A DNA stretch of 47,138 bases from Betaproteobacteria bacterium (GTDB lineage Bacteria > Pseudomonadota > Gammaproteobacteria > Burkholderiales > SHXO01), in NCBI GenBank assembly GCA_009693245.1, contig SHXO01000012.1, forward strand, positions 1-47,138, given 5' to 3'. Below, piece after piece: positions 8,666-16,162 of the stretch (the stretch's first letter is position 1; each line of letters opens with the position of its first letter). The notes beneath the pieces were generated by a model. It was not told where the DNA came from and made no database searches. It saw only the letters and a program-made list of their open reading frames with translations. The position numbers were made by a program, and so were the translations under genes.

Positions 8666-9685
8666 ATGACCTCTCCCATCGTCATAGCCCATCGCGGCGC
8701 CAGCGGTTATCTGCCAGAGCATACGCTGGCCGCCTATTTCGTCGCCATCGAACAGGGGGCCGACTATATCGAACCCGACTTGGTCATGACCAAGGATGGC
8801 GTGTTGGTCGCGCGCCACGAGAATGAAATTTCCGGCACCACCGATGTCGCGCAACATCCGCGCTTCGCCAGCCGCAAGACCACGAAAACGATCGACGGAG
8901 AAAAATTGAACGGCTGGTTCACCGAGGATTTCACCCTCTCCGAACTCAAGCAACTGCGCGCGATGGAGCGCATCCCGCAACTGCGGCCCGGCAATACGCG
9001 TTTCGACCGCATGTTCGAGATCCCCGCATGGGAAGAAATTCTATCGCTCGCGCACGACCTCAAAGTTCGCGGAAGCCTTGGCGGTAAGGTGGGTGTCTAT
9101 CCGGAAACCAAGCACCCTTCCTACTTTCAGAGCGTCGGTTTGCCCATGGAAGCCAAGCTGGTGGAGACGCTCCATCGCTTTGGCTACGCAGGCCGCGAGG
9201 GCCGGGCCTTCATTCAATCCTTTGAAACCGCGAATTTGAAAGCTCTGCGCAAACTCACCGAGCTGCCTCTCGTGCAACTCATCGACGACCAGGGCAAACC
9301 TTGGGATTGCGTGCTGCGCGGCGAGGACACTACCTACGCGCAAATGACCAAACCCGGAGGTCTTCGGCAAATCGCCACCTACGCGAACGCCATCGGCGCC
9401 AACAAAAATCTGGTGATCCCCCGCGCGCCGAACCGCCAACTCGGCGAAGCCACCCCCCTAGCCGCCAATGCCCATGCCGCGGGGCTCAAGGTCCACGCAT
9501 GGACTTTCCGCGCGGAGAACCATTTCCTGCCAGACAATCTGCGCAGCGGTGGCGAGGCATCCCAGCAAGGCCGCTTGCAAGACGAAATTGCAGCCTTTCT
9601 CGCCACCGGTTTGGATGGTGTGTTCAGCGATCATCCGGACTTCGCGCTGCGCGCTCGGAGGGCAGCGCATGGAAGGCAAGATTAG
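8666..9685 (+). CDS. glpQ: Glycerophosphodiester phosphodiesterase
   Basis: 339 residues of the GlpQ/UgpQ TIM-barrel family. Visible motifs are the N-terminal AHRGASGYLPEHT with the catalytic His-Arg, EPDLVMTKDGVLVARHE carrying metal ligands and the second catalytic His, and FSDHPDFA near the end. It hydrolyses glycerophosphodiesters to sn-glycerol-3-phosphate and an alcohol. The length with its insertions resembles E. coli GlpQ, but no signal peptide is seen (MTSPIVIAHRG), so it probably acts in the cytoplasm. The ATG at 8666 was chosen over an upstream frame extension because the domain begins immediately. Confidence 0.92.
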   Translation: MTSPIVIAHRGASGYLPEHTLAAYFVAIEQGADYIEPDLVMTKDGVLVARHENEISGTTDVAQHPRFASRKTTKTIDGEKLNGWFTEDFTLSELKQLRAMERIPQLRPGNTRFDRMFEIPAWEEILSLAHDLKVRGSLGGKVGVYPETKHPSYFQSVGLPMEAKLVETLHRFGYAGREGRAFIQSFETANLKALRKLTELPLVQLIDDQGKPWDCVLRGEDTTYAQMTKPGGLRQIATYANAIGANKNLVIPRAPNRQLGEATPLAANAHAAGLKVHAWTFRAENHFLPDNLRSGGEASQQGRLQDEIAAFLATGLDGVFSDHPDFALRARRAAHGRQD

Positions 9686-9802
9686 TTGGGCGGTGCGTTA
9701 CTGGACTGCCGGAAATCGACCCACACCTACCTGTGCCGATTTCCTGGTCGACTGTCGCGTAATGCCTATACTGTGCGAACATCTTTCGCGAGGAGATATA
9801 CG

Positions 9803-10126
9803 ATGTCGTCACAATCAAGAGCCACAAGAGAGAATCAGAAGAAGCTGTCCGACGAGCGTCTGCAAGCGCGTCAAACCGTCCTCGAGAAACGAGGAATGGC
9901 CCCCAACGAGTTCAAGAAAGACAAGGTTTATGAGCACTTGAAGGCCAAACATCAGGCTGTCGCCAAAGCCATTGCCGCCATCGACGCTAGCCTCACACGC
10001 AAAGAGCACCCCGAGGCAAAGGACGCGAAGAAGGCGGCACCAGCGCCTGCCCCCACGGAGAAGAAGCAGAAGAAGGAGAAACCCGAAAAGGCCGCAAAGG
10101 CCGCTCCCGCTCACTCCGGCGAGTAG
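9803..10126 (+). CDS. Lysine/alanine-rich basic protein
   Basis: 107 residues. The N-terminal half is helical and charged (RENQKKLSDERLQARQTVLEKRG, KVYEHLKAKHQAVAKAIAAID). The last ~40 residues are built of Lys, Ala, Pro and Glu (EKKQKKEKPEKAAKAAPA), like a histone-H1-type or ribosome-associated tail. A GAGGAG ribosome-binding site lies about 7 bases before the ATG. No family was recognised. A role in binding nucleic acid is possible from composition only. Confidence 0.75.
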   Translation: MSSQSRATRENQKKLSDERLQARQTVLEKRGMAPNEFKKDKVYEHLKAKHQAVAKAIAAIDASLTRKEHPEAKDAKKAAPAPAPTEKKQKKEKPEKAAKAAPAHSGE

Positions 10127-10205
10127 TCAGCCCGCGACTGGCTCGTCTTTCCGGCAGCATCCATCGCACGCCTTGCTTGGTCGGAAACGGTCAGTCACCC
10201 GGCCC

Positions 10206-10352
10206 ATCAACGTTCCGGCGCTCGGACTCCGCGGCGATGACCTTCGCGCCGAGCTCATGACGGAGCAGACGCAGTACTTCTCCGGTGAATATCGCTTTGA
10301 CCTCGTTCCTGGCGCGGGGCATTTCTTCCAGATCGAGAAGCCGAGCACGTGA
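10206..10352 (+). pseudogene. Alpha/beta-hydrolase C-terminal remnant
   Basis: The frame reads INVPALGLRGDD followed by QTQYFSGEYRFDLVPGAGHFFQIEKPS and a stop. This is the end of an epoxide-hydrolase/haloalkane-dehalogenase-like alpha/beta hydrolase: late acidic residue (GDD), then catalytic His in GAGHF. The N-terminal two-thirds with the nucleophile elbow is absent upstream, where the lysine-rich gene ends. It is a fragment without a start. Confidence 0.65.
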
Positions 10353-10813
10353 CACGACTCATTCTTGGCTGCTTCGATTCCGTTATCAGCGGCCGTTCGA
10401 TGCGCTTTTCGGGCTGGTTGGCGTCCCAAAATTGGGGCGGTCTGCTTTGGAGATCGCTCGCCGCGTTTGCGGCATCGAGCTATGGCCGCTGCAGCTTCAG
10501 ACCGGTCATTTCCAGCGCGAATTTCGGAGGTCGTGAGAGTCTGGAGTTGGCCGATAGACAGGCCCTATCCGCATATGGCCGCCTCCCATTGCCTGTGGAG
10601 GTTGCCCCGAAGGCAAAGGGAGATGTGACCTAAAGCAAGATAATATAGCCCGCGCCCTTGCAACACAAATCAATGCCACAATATACCTTCATCGATCTCG
10701 CTTTGGGACCGTCCTGGCGGATCACCCTTTCGGTGCCGCTCCGGTCTCTCCCATCGTCTAGCTAGATGCTCAGCGCAATCCTGCGCGAGTCAATGCACGA
10801 TTTGGAGAGCACC
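10353..10813. other. Non-coding stretch before the cold-shock gene
   Basis: No frame here resembles a known family. The stretch 10353-10633 can be read as an open frame from a GTG but lacks a ribosome-binding site and looks like decayed DNA. The part from about 10670 to 10813 probably contains promoter and leader of the cold-shock gene; such leaders are often long and structured, but no defined cold-box was identified. Confidence 0.4.
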
Positions 10814-11020
10814 ATGCCTACAGGTAAAGTCAAGTTTTTCAACAGCGCCAAGGGATTCGGCTTCATTCAACAAGATGACGGTTCCAAGGATGTGTTCGTA
10901 CATATCTCAGCCGTGGAGCGCTCGGGGCTCGATACCCTCAAGGAGAATGACGCGCTGTCCTTCGACCTTGAAAAAGGCGACAACGGCAAAATCGCGGCGG
11001 TCAATCTGAAGAAGGGCTGA
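10814..11020 (+). CDS. Cold-shock-domain protein
   Basis: 68 residues, the standard length of a CspA-family protein. Both RNA-binding motifs are intact: KGFGFIQ (RNP1, ~15-21) and VFVHISAV (RNP2, ~30-37). It binds single-stranded RNA/DNA and melts mRNA structure. The ATG at 10814 matches the family start MPTGKVKFFN and has GGAGAG upstream; an in-frame upstream ATG would add 16 residues never seen in the family. IF-1 follows 116 bp downstream, after a hairpin. Confidence 0.95.
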   Translation: MPTGKVKFFNSAKGFGFIQQDDGSKDVFVHISAVERSGLDTLKENDALSFDLEKGDNGKIAAVNLKKG

Positions 11021-11030
11021 TATGCCATCA

Positions 11031-11055
11031 CCGGAAATGCCGGTTTCCGGTTTCT
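11031..11055 (+). terminator. Hairpin after the cold-shock gene
   Basis: Arms ccggaaa (11031-11037) and tttccgg (11044-11050) enclose a 6-base loop and are followed by tttct. It fits a weak intrinsic terminator 10 bp after the stop. Confidence 0.6.
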
Positions 11056-11136
11056 AATACAGCATCACATCATCCGCCCGCGCACACCCGTATTTAGGCG
11101 CGCGGAGCGGCTGTAGTTATCATAAGGGTCGCAACC

Positions 11137-11403
11137 GTGGCAAAAGAGGAAGTCATCGAGATGGAAGGCCTCGTGAACGAGGTGTTGCCCAACACGCAAT
11201 TCCGGGTAACGCTGAGTAACGGGGTGGGCATCATTGCCTACGCTTCAGGGAAGATCAGGAAGCACCGCATTCGTATCCTGGCGGGCGATAAGGTGACCTT
11301 GGAAATGTCGCCTTATGACCTGACCAAGGGCCGTATCAATTTCAGGCACAAGGAAGAGGCGGCCGCACCCCGCACGCCCATGAACCGCTCCTGGAAACGC
11401 TAA
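11137..11403 (+). CDS. infA: Translation initiation factor IF-1
   Basis: 88 residues of the S1-like OB fold: [51 protein letters not shown]. The start is GTG at 11137, fixed by the family alignment. IF-1 binds the A site of the 30S subunit during initiation. The tail ([20 protein letters not shown]) is about 15 residues longer than E. coli IF-1. Many Betaproteobacteria carry a second IF-1 away from the ribosomal operons, often near a cold-shock gene, and this copy matches that setting. Confidence 0.95.
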   Translation: MAKEEVIEMEGLVNEVLPNTQFRVTLSNGVGIIAYASGKIRKHRIRILAGDKVTLEMSPYDLTKGRINFRHKEEAAAPRTPMNRSWKR

Positions 11404-11412
11404 CACCCGCTT

Positions 11413-11436
11413 GCGTTCGCGGCTACAAGCGAACGC
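11413..11436. terminator. Inverted repeat between convergent genes
   Basis: Arms gcgttcgc (11413-11420) and gcgaacgc (11429-11436) enclose an 8-base loop between the infA stop and the last codons of the convergent AttH-like gene. There is no T-run on either side, so termination activity is uncertain. Confidence 0.4.
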
Positions 11437-12499
11437 GTCCGTGATAGCCCGTCAGCTCCAGATACCCAAGGCCAATTTCTAGTCCGTTGCGTTTCGCACG
11501 CACGGCACCTTCCCAGTACACCGTCCCCGTGCTGGCGCGCGCATCGAGTTCTTGATCATCCATGAGCGGTTCGAGATCCAACTCGAACTCACCCGCCCTT
11601 ACGCGCATGGCAACCGGATAGTGCGCGCCGGTGCGTGGCGAACGCCAGCGGCGCGTGGGAGTGAATGCGACCCCATCCCTAGGTAGGATCTTGGTACGCC
11701 CCGCCGCATCGCGATGGCTCCCTCCCGCCCAATAGGTGTTGCCCGCCTTATCTCGTAGCCGGAAAAACATGAGGGCGCTGCCGTCGTGTAGATTCACTCC
11801 AGCCCAATCCCAGCCAACCGCTTCTTCCGCCAGCATTTCGCTGGACCACTCATGGTCCAGCCATGCAGTACCCGTCACTTGCAGCCGGCGGCCTTCCAAC
11901 ACTACCGTTCCGCTGGCATCCATGTGCGGCAAGCTGTAGTAGTAACTGGCTTGACTGGGATGCGGGCCTTTGCGGCTGAATCCCCCGTCTCCTTGCAACA
12001 GCACCGGCTGGCGTGGCTCGAAAACCAGCGCAAGACCGAAGCTACGCGCGGCGATGGCCGCCGCGTAGCGGGAGCCGTTACGCTTCAGCGACCATCCGTC
12101 CAGCGCCACATTCGTATCGCCTTCTTTCGCGAAAGCGAGCCCAAGAACTTCGCGTGCCGCTCGTTGATCGTGGAAAAGTCTTCCATGCTTGGCCTGCGCG
12201 ATCGCCGCATGCGCGAAGATGAGTTGCTTGGGAGCGAACAGGCTGGGATTGTTCTCCTGAACGCGAGGCCGGTGCCGAAAGAAAGTGACCTGCACGCCCA
12301 GTTCCTCGCCGGTCTGGGTGCGCAGCCATCCGGTGATGTACCACCATTCGGTGCGAAAGGCAGGGTGCGCGCCGTGATCCTGGGGAAAACCAAGTGGCTG
12401 CCGTGCGATGACCTGATCATAGCTACCCGCCGGAGCGACGATCGATGCTAGTAAAAACAGAACGCCGAAATGACTAATCGCACAGTGGTTACATTGCAT
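11423..12499 (-). CDS. AttH/CrtC-like secreted lipocalin-type protein
   Basis: About 358 residues. It has a signal peptide (FGVLFLLASIVAPAGS), then the AttH/CrtC (hydroxyneurosporene synthase-like) pattern: AFRTEWWYITGWL (~48), TFFRHRP (~73), WLDHEWSS (~215) and GWDWAGVNLHDG. Family members have tandem lipocalin-like barrels and may bind or modify hydrophobic molecules. Homologs typically stand directly after an ABC ATPase and an FtsX permease. Those two genes lie at 16811-13670 on the same strand, but a PEP-CTERM gene on the other strand now separates them. ATG 12499 is preferred; an in-frame GTG at 12535 is possible. Neither has a clear Shine-Dalgarno. Confidence 0.85.
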   Translation of the reverse strand: MQCNHCAISHFGVLFLLASIVAPAGSYDQVIARQPLGFPQDHGAHPAFRTEWWYITGWLRTQTGEELGVQVTFFRHRPRVQENNPSLFAPKQLIFAHAAIAQAKHGRLFHDQRAAREVLGLAFAKEGDTNVALDGWSLKRNGSRYAAAIAARSFGLALVFEPRQPVLLQGDGGFSRKGPHPSQASYYYSLPHMDASGTVVLEGRRLQVTGTAWLDHEWSSEMLAEEAVGWDWAGVNLHDGSALMFFRLRDKAGNTYWAGGSHRDAAGRTKILPRDGVAFTPTRRWRSPRTGAHYPVAMRVRAGEFELDLEPLMDDQELDARASTGTVYWEGAVRAKRNGLEIGLGYLELTGYHGRVRL

Positions 12500-12544
12500 G
12501 CGATTTATGGCGCTACGGCTATGGTCTAGGATCACTGTAAGCAG

Positions 12545-12561
12545 TGTCGGAATCCTTTACA
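12545..12561 (+). promoter_or_regulatory. TGTCGG-N5-TTTACA element, copy 1 (proximal, PEP-CTERM gene 1)
   Basis: The sequence is TGTCGGAATCCTTTACA. Its 3' end lies 65 bp upstream of the -24 GG of the sigma-54-type promoter at 12625. The same 17-bp pattern occurs at 13572, 25046 and 25214 and nowhere else I could find. Position and TGT...ACA dyad ends suit an upstream activator site for a sigma-54 enhancer-binding protein. Confidence 0.75.
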
Positions 12562-12624
12562 GTCCATCGCCTCAGATCCTTGTTTAATCTCATAAGAACT
12601 TGATTGTAAGATATAAAATATATA

Positions 12625-12640
12625 TGGCGCAAATACTGCG
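12625..12640 (+). promoter_or_regulatory. Sigma-54 -24/-12 promoter of PEP-CTERM gene 1
   Basis: TGGCGCAAATACTGCG matches the consensus TGGCAC-R-N4-TTGCW in the essential GG and GC dinucleotides at the right spacing, plus C4, C6, R7 and T13. Transcription would begin near 12651, leaving a leader of about 68 nt before the ATG at 12719. The surrounding DNA is AT-rich. Confidence 0.75.
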
Positions 12641-12718
12641 TTATCGGAACTATCCACACCATGGCGCAATATAGATTGTCTGCGGGTCCGATATCAAACA
12701 CATTGAAGGAGAAGGAAA

Positions 12719-13564
12719 ATGAAGTCCGGATTATTGAAGCACACCACAATATTCCCCGCGATAATTGGAGCACTGATGTGTCAAAGTGCATACGCAATCC
12801 TGGTAACGGGGAATACCAACGCGACGGACTTGGGCAATGCGGTAGCCACAAGTGGGGGAGCAGGCCTGACCGTGCTCAGCTCCACGCTGAGCGGAAACAC
12901 TTCGGGCAGCGCTGTGTCGCGCGGTACTTATACCAACGCCTCCGGTACCTACAACATCGGCGATGGGATCGTCATTTCCTCAGGCAACGTGAACGACTAT
13001 AGCGACGGCCCTAACACGAGTACGGGTAATACTACCAATTATTCAACCGCAGCCACGGCCGCCCAGCAGTTATTGCTGAATCAGGTATCGGGCCTATCTA
13101 ACTATCTTGACGTTACGCAACTGGATGTGACCTTCACGACCACCACCGGAGAAGTATTCTTCAACGTAGTGTTCGGCTCCGACGAATTTCAGGAATTTCA
13201 GAACAGCCCCTTCATCGATGCCTTCGGCCTGTTTCTAGATGGCGTTAACATCGCCGTGTTCAACGGCAAGCCCATTAACATAAACCATCCGGATATGGCC
13301 TTTAGGGCTGGCACCGAGCTCGATGGAGTCCTACCTGGAAGCGGCGGCCCCATGCTGTTTTCCGGCACAGGCTTGGATATCACCAAACAACATACCTTGA
13401 CCTTTATCCTTGCAGACCGTGGTGACGGCGCTTTAGACAGCACGGCCTACATTGGTGGCTTAGGCGGTACCGCACCTCAGGGATCTGTTCCGGAGCCGAC
13501 CACTCTAGCACTGATGGGCCTAAGCTTGGTTGGTCTTGGTGCTATGCGCAAACGGAGAACCTAG
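12719..13564 (+). CDS. PEP-CTERM protein with choice-of-anchor-L-type domain
   Basis: 281 residues. A signal peptide (KHTTIFPAIIGALMCQSAYA) is followed by a Thr/Asn/Ser-rich extracellular domain with FFNVVFGSDEFQEF and FIDAFGLFLDGVN, the hallmark of the choice-of-anchor L domain. The end is a full PEP-CTERM sorting signal: VPEP, a hydrophobic stretch (LALMGLSLVGLGAM), then RKRR. Such proteins are cleaved and released by exosortase and belong to the exopolysaccharide/biofilm matrix. GAAGGAGAAGG precedes the ATG. Codon use is less GC-rich than its neighbours. It lies alone on the plus strand between FtsX and AttH genes, bracketed by TGTCGG-N5-TTTACA elements, and ends in a strong terminator. 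Confidence 0.92.
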   Translation: MKSGLLKHTTIFPAIIGALMCQSAYAILVTGNTNATDLGNAVATSGGAGLTVLSSTLSGNTSGSAVSRGTYTNASGTYNIGDGIVISSGNVNDYSDGPNTSTGNTTNYSTAATAAQQLLLNQVSGLSNYLDVTQLDVTFTTTTGEVFFNVVFGSDEFQEFQNSPFIDAFGLFLDGVNIAVFNGKPININHPDMAFRAGTELDGVLPGSGGPMLFSGTGLDITKQHTLTFILADRGDGALDSTAYIGGLGGTAPQGSVPEPTTLALMGLSLVGLGAMRKRRT

Positions 13565-13571
13565 AATCCAC

Positions 13572-13588
13572 TGTCGGAATTCTTTACA
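13572..13588 (+). promoter_or_regulatory. TGTCGG-N5-TTTACA element, copy 2 (downstream, orphan)
   Basis: TGTCGGAATTCTTTACA begins 8 bp after the stop of the PEP-CTERM gene, in the same orientation as copy 1. With its flanks, 20 of 23 bases match the copy 1 region (cagtgtcgg...acagtc against cactgtcgg...acactc). No -24/-12 sequence follows it at a suitable distance on either strand. Confidence 0.65.
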
Positions 13589-13591
13589 CTC

Positions 13592-13620
13592 AACGGCGGC
13601 CAAGGCCGCCGTTTGTTTTT
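13592..13620 (+). terminator. Intrinsic terminator of PEP-CTERM gene 1
   Basis: Perfect 10-bp arms aacggcggcc (13592-13601) and ggccgccgtt (13604-13613) with a 2-base loop are followed by tgttttt. It lies 28 bp after the stop and could also stop transcripts coming the other way. Confidence 0.85.
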
Positions 13621-13669
13621 GGGAATTCGAACGAGAGACATTATCTCGACGGCGCGCAGCGGTGATCTA

Positions 13670-16162
13670 TTACCAGTCATGTTTCACCGCCCGCACCACG
13701 TCGGCGCCCATGGCATTGCGTGCACTCCACCAGCTCGTCAGCGTCGCCAGCGCCAACAAACTTAGTGCAAAGACCGCGAGGCCCATCCACGGGATGAGTA
13801 CCTCCATGCTCCAATGGAAGGACTGTTTGTTAACCACATGGATAAGGATCAGACTCATCACCCATCCCAGGGCGGCCCCTACGAGAATGCCAACACCCGT
13901 GGTCATCGATCCTTCCACGGTAAGCAATCCTCGAATCTGAGAGCGAGTGAGTCCGAGATGGCGCATCACGCCGAACTCGCGTTTGCGCGCCAGTACCAGC
14001 GCACCCACGCTGCTGGACAACCCTACCAACCCGATGATGACTGCCACCGCTTCCAGCGCGTAGGTGATGGCGAAGGTGCGATCGAACACGGATAGGGAAA
14101 TCTCACGAAGCTCTCCGGGCGACGCGGTCTCCAATGCACCACCTCCTGGCAAGCGATGAATAGCCGTGCTAACCGCCTCCAAGGATCCGCCGGGCGCAAG
14201 CCATAGTGCGAACTCGTTGACGCGCCGGTCGCCTGTGATTTGCGCGTAAATCCCGCGGTCCATCAAGAGCGCGCCTTGCTGGCGCGCGTAGTCGCGCCAT
14301 ACGCCAGCAACCGTGAAAGCCACGAACTTTTCCCCGATGGGGAGAGACAGGGAGTCACCCGTCTTGAAACCGTAGAGACCGGCGGCGGCTTCGCTCACCC
14401 AAAGAGCGGGCGCGCGTGGTTCGCCTGATTCGGGCGCCTTCCCTACCACCGGAAGAACATCCCTCGAATCCGCGCCCCAGGTGTCGCGCGCGAGGAGCGT
14501 GACGCGGGGCCGGCCCGCCTCAAGCGCGATCTGCTGGCTGCGTTGAAACTGCACGCGCCTCACACCTGGGAGGGTTCGCACGGATTCTTGCAACTCTTGG
14601 TCAAGAAACGCCGAATCGTTGTACTTGACTGTTCTCACGTACAGGTCCGCGGGCAATACGCGATCCAGCCAGGTCACCAGGGAATCGCGAAAGGAGGCGA
14701 CCATGATGGCCATGGATACCGTGAGGCTCACGGCGGTCACGGTGGCGGCAAGGCTGAGCGAAACCTGGCGCAAGGAGCCGCGCAACTGCGCCACGGGCAA
14801 GAATAATCCTAGCGGCAGGCCAAAGTTCGCCCAACGCAACGAGAATTCCGCCAAACGCGGGAGCAAGGCGATCGTTCCCAGCAATAAGGCGGCGATAGCG
14901 GCATAACCGAACACCGGAAGCCCGCCAATGGGAGGCAGAAAACTCAAGACTGCTCCCGAGACGAGTGCTGCCCACCCGGCGAGGGGACGAATGGATGCAC
15001 CAGTTTCGTCGCGCAGGCCCTTCAACGCAGCGGCCACGGAAATCTTCGCGCTCCGCAACGCAGGCCCCAGGGCTCCGGCAAGTGCCGCGAGAATTCCGCA
15101 AAGGATCATCGCGAACGCGATGCCGTGGGAAAATTCTATTTGCGCATTGGCCAGCGGCCGCGCACCGGAACCCAGATCCCCCTGCGACCATCGCAGTACC
15201 AAGTTCGCGGCGGCGGCGCCGAGCAATACGCCGGCGACCCCTCCCAGCAAACCGATGGCCAGGGCTTCCAGCAGCAAGGAATTTCTTATCTGCGCTCGCG
15301 TGGCGCCGAGCGCGCGCCACAGCGCATGTTGCGCCGAGCGTTGTTCCACCGAGATGGATTGAGTCGCGTAGACCAGCAAAGCCCCGGTGAACAATGCCAC
15401 CAAGGCCAGCACGCCGAGATTGACTCGGTAGGCGCGAGAGACCTGGGCCACGCTGGATTCGGTTTTCCGCGCGGTTGCCACGTACACTCCTGGCGGCATC
15501 AGGCGCTGCATCGCTTCGCGTGCCGCTTCCGCATTCACTCCTTCGCGTAGCTTCATATCGATTCGGTCGATGACACCGAGCCGCCCGAATAGCTGTTGCG
15601 CCGCGCCGATATCCATGACCGCTAGTGGAGTTTCGCTAGCGGCGCTACCAGCGATGCGTAGCGTGACGATGTTCGTACCAGCTTGTACCCGAAGCTCGCC
15701 GCCCGGCCACCTCTTGCGCGCGGCGGCGCTCAAGAAAACGCGATCATCGCGTAGCGATGCAAGCATATCGGTCTCGTCCGAAGGCAAGGGCAATAGCGCG
15801 GGTTGCACACGGGATACGCGGAAAACATCGAGAGCCAGCAATTTGAGCGGCTCATCCTGCCCTGTGACCTTGACTTCCAATTCCAGCGCGGGACTGGCGA
15901 ACTCCACTTCGTCCCGGCTTGCGAGCAGGGGGTAGAGTTCTTCGGAGAATCCCGCCCTGGGGCCGCGCACGATGAGATGGGCCTCGCCGGAAAGCTCGCG
16001 CGTGGCGCGCACGAATTCGTTCTTGGCCTGGCGGTTGATGAGTTGAATGGCGCAACCCAAGGCCACCCCGAGAGATATAGCCAGTAGCGCGATGGCGAAT
16101 CGCAAAGGGTCTTGGCGCACTCCTGCGAGAACGAGTTGCGCGGGCGGGCTATGCCGGAACAA
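13670..16162 (-). CDS. FtsX-like ABC transporter permease (tandem core)
   Basis: 830 residues with two FtsX-type modules. TM segments are visible at ~22-43, ~250-275, ~300-325 and ~355-375, then a middle hydrophobic block (~395-450), ~480-505, and three near the end (~700-725, ~755-775, ~795-815). Large periplasmic domains separate them. This size and layout fit AttF/LolC-type permeases that extract or export lipids or lipoproteins across the periplasm. The frame begins at a TTG (16162) within the ATPase stop region (14-nt overlap), and no in-frame ATG precedes the first TM segment. It pairs with the ATPase upstream. The AttH-like gene would normally follow, but the PEP-CTERM gene intervenes. 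Confidence 0.88.
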   Translation of the reverse strand: MFRHSPPAQLVLAGVRQDPLRFAIALLAISLGVALGCAIQLINRQAKNEFVRATRELSGEAHLIVRGPRAGFSEELYPLLASRDEVEFASPALELEVKVTGQDEPLKLLALDVFRVSRVQPALLPLPSDETDMLASLRDDRVFLSAAARKRWPGGELRVQAGTNIVTLRIAGSAASETPLAVMDIGAAQQLFGRLGVIDRIDMKLREGVNAEAAREAMQRLMPPGVYVATARKTESSVAQVSRAYRVNLGVLALVALFTGALLVYATQSISVEQRSAQHALWRALGATRAQIRNSLLLEALAIGLLGGVAGVLLGAAAANLVLRWSQGDLGSGARPLANAQIEFSHGIAFAMILCGILAALAGALGPALRSAKISVAAALKGLRDETGASIRPLAGWAALVSGAVLSFLPPIGGLPVFGYAAIAALLLGTIALLPRLAEFSLRWANFGLPLGLFLPVAQLRGSLRQVSLSLAATVTAVSLTVSMAIMVASFRDSLVTWLDRVLPADLYVRTVKYNDSAFLDQELQESVRTLPGVRRVQFQRSQQIALEAGRPRVTLLARDTWGADSRDVLPVVGKAPESGEPRAPALWVSEAAAGLYGFKTGDSLSLPIGEKFVAFTVAGVWRDYARQQGALLMDRGIYAQITGDRRVNEFALWLAPGGSLEAVSTAIHRLPGGGALETASPGELREISLSVFDRTFAITYALEAVAVIIGLVGLSSSVGALVLARKREFGVMRHLGLTRSQIRGLLTVEGSMTTGVGILVGAALGWVMSLILIHVVNKQSFHWSMEVLIPWMGLAVFALSLLALATLTSWWSARNAMGADVVRAVKHDW

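Noticed and set aside
10349-10633. 94-residue frame before the cold-shock gene
   Set aside because: GTG start without RBS, no family similarity and low-quality codon pattern; treated as non-coding.
13589-13669. A promoter driven by the downstream TGTCGG-N5-TTTACA copy
   Set aside because: No GG-N10-GC pair with flanking consensus occurs 40-80 bp away on either strand; a terminator occupies the space.
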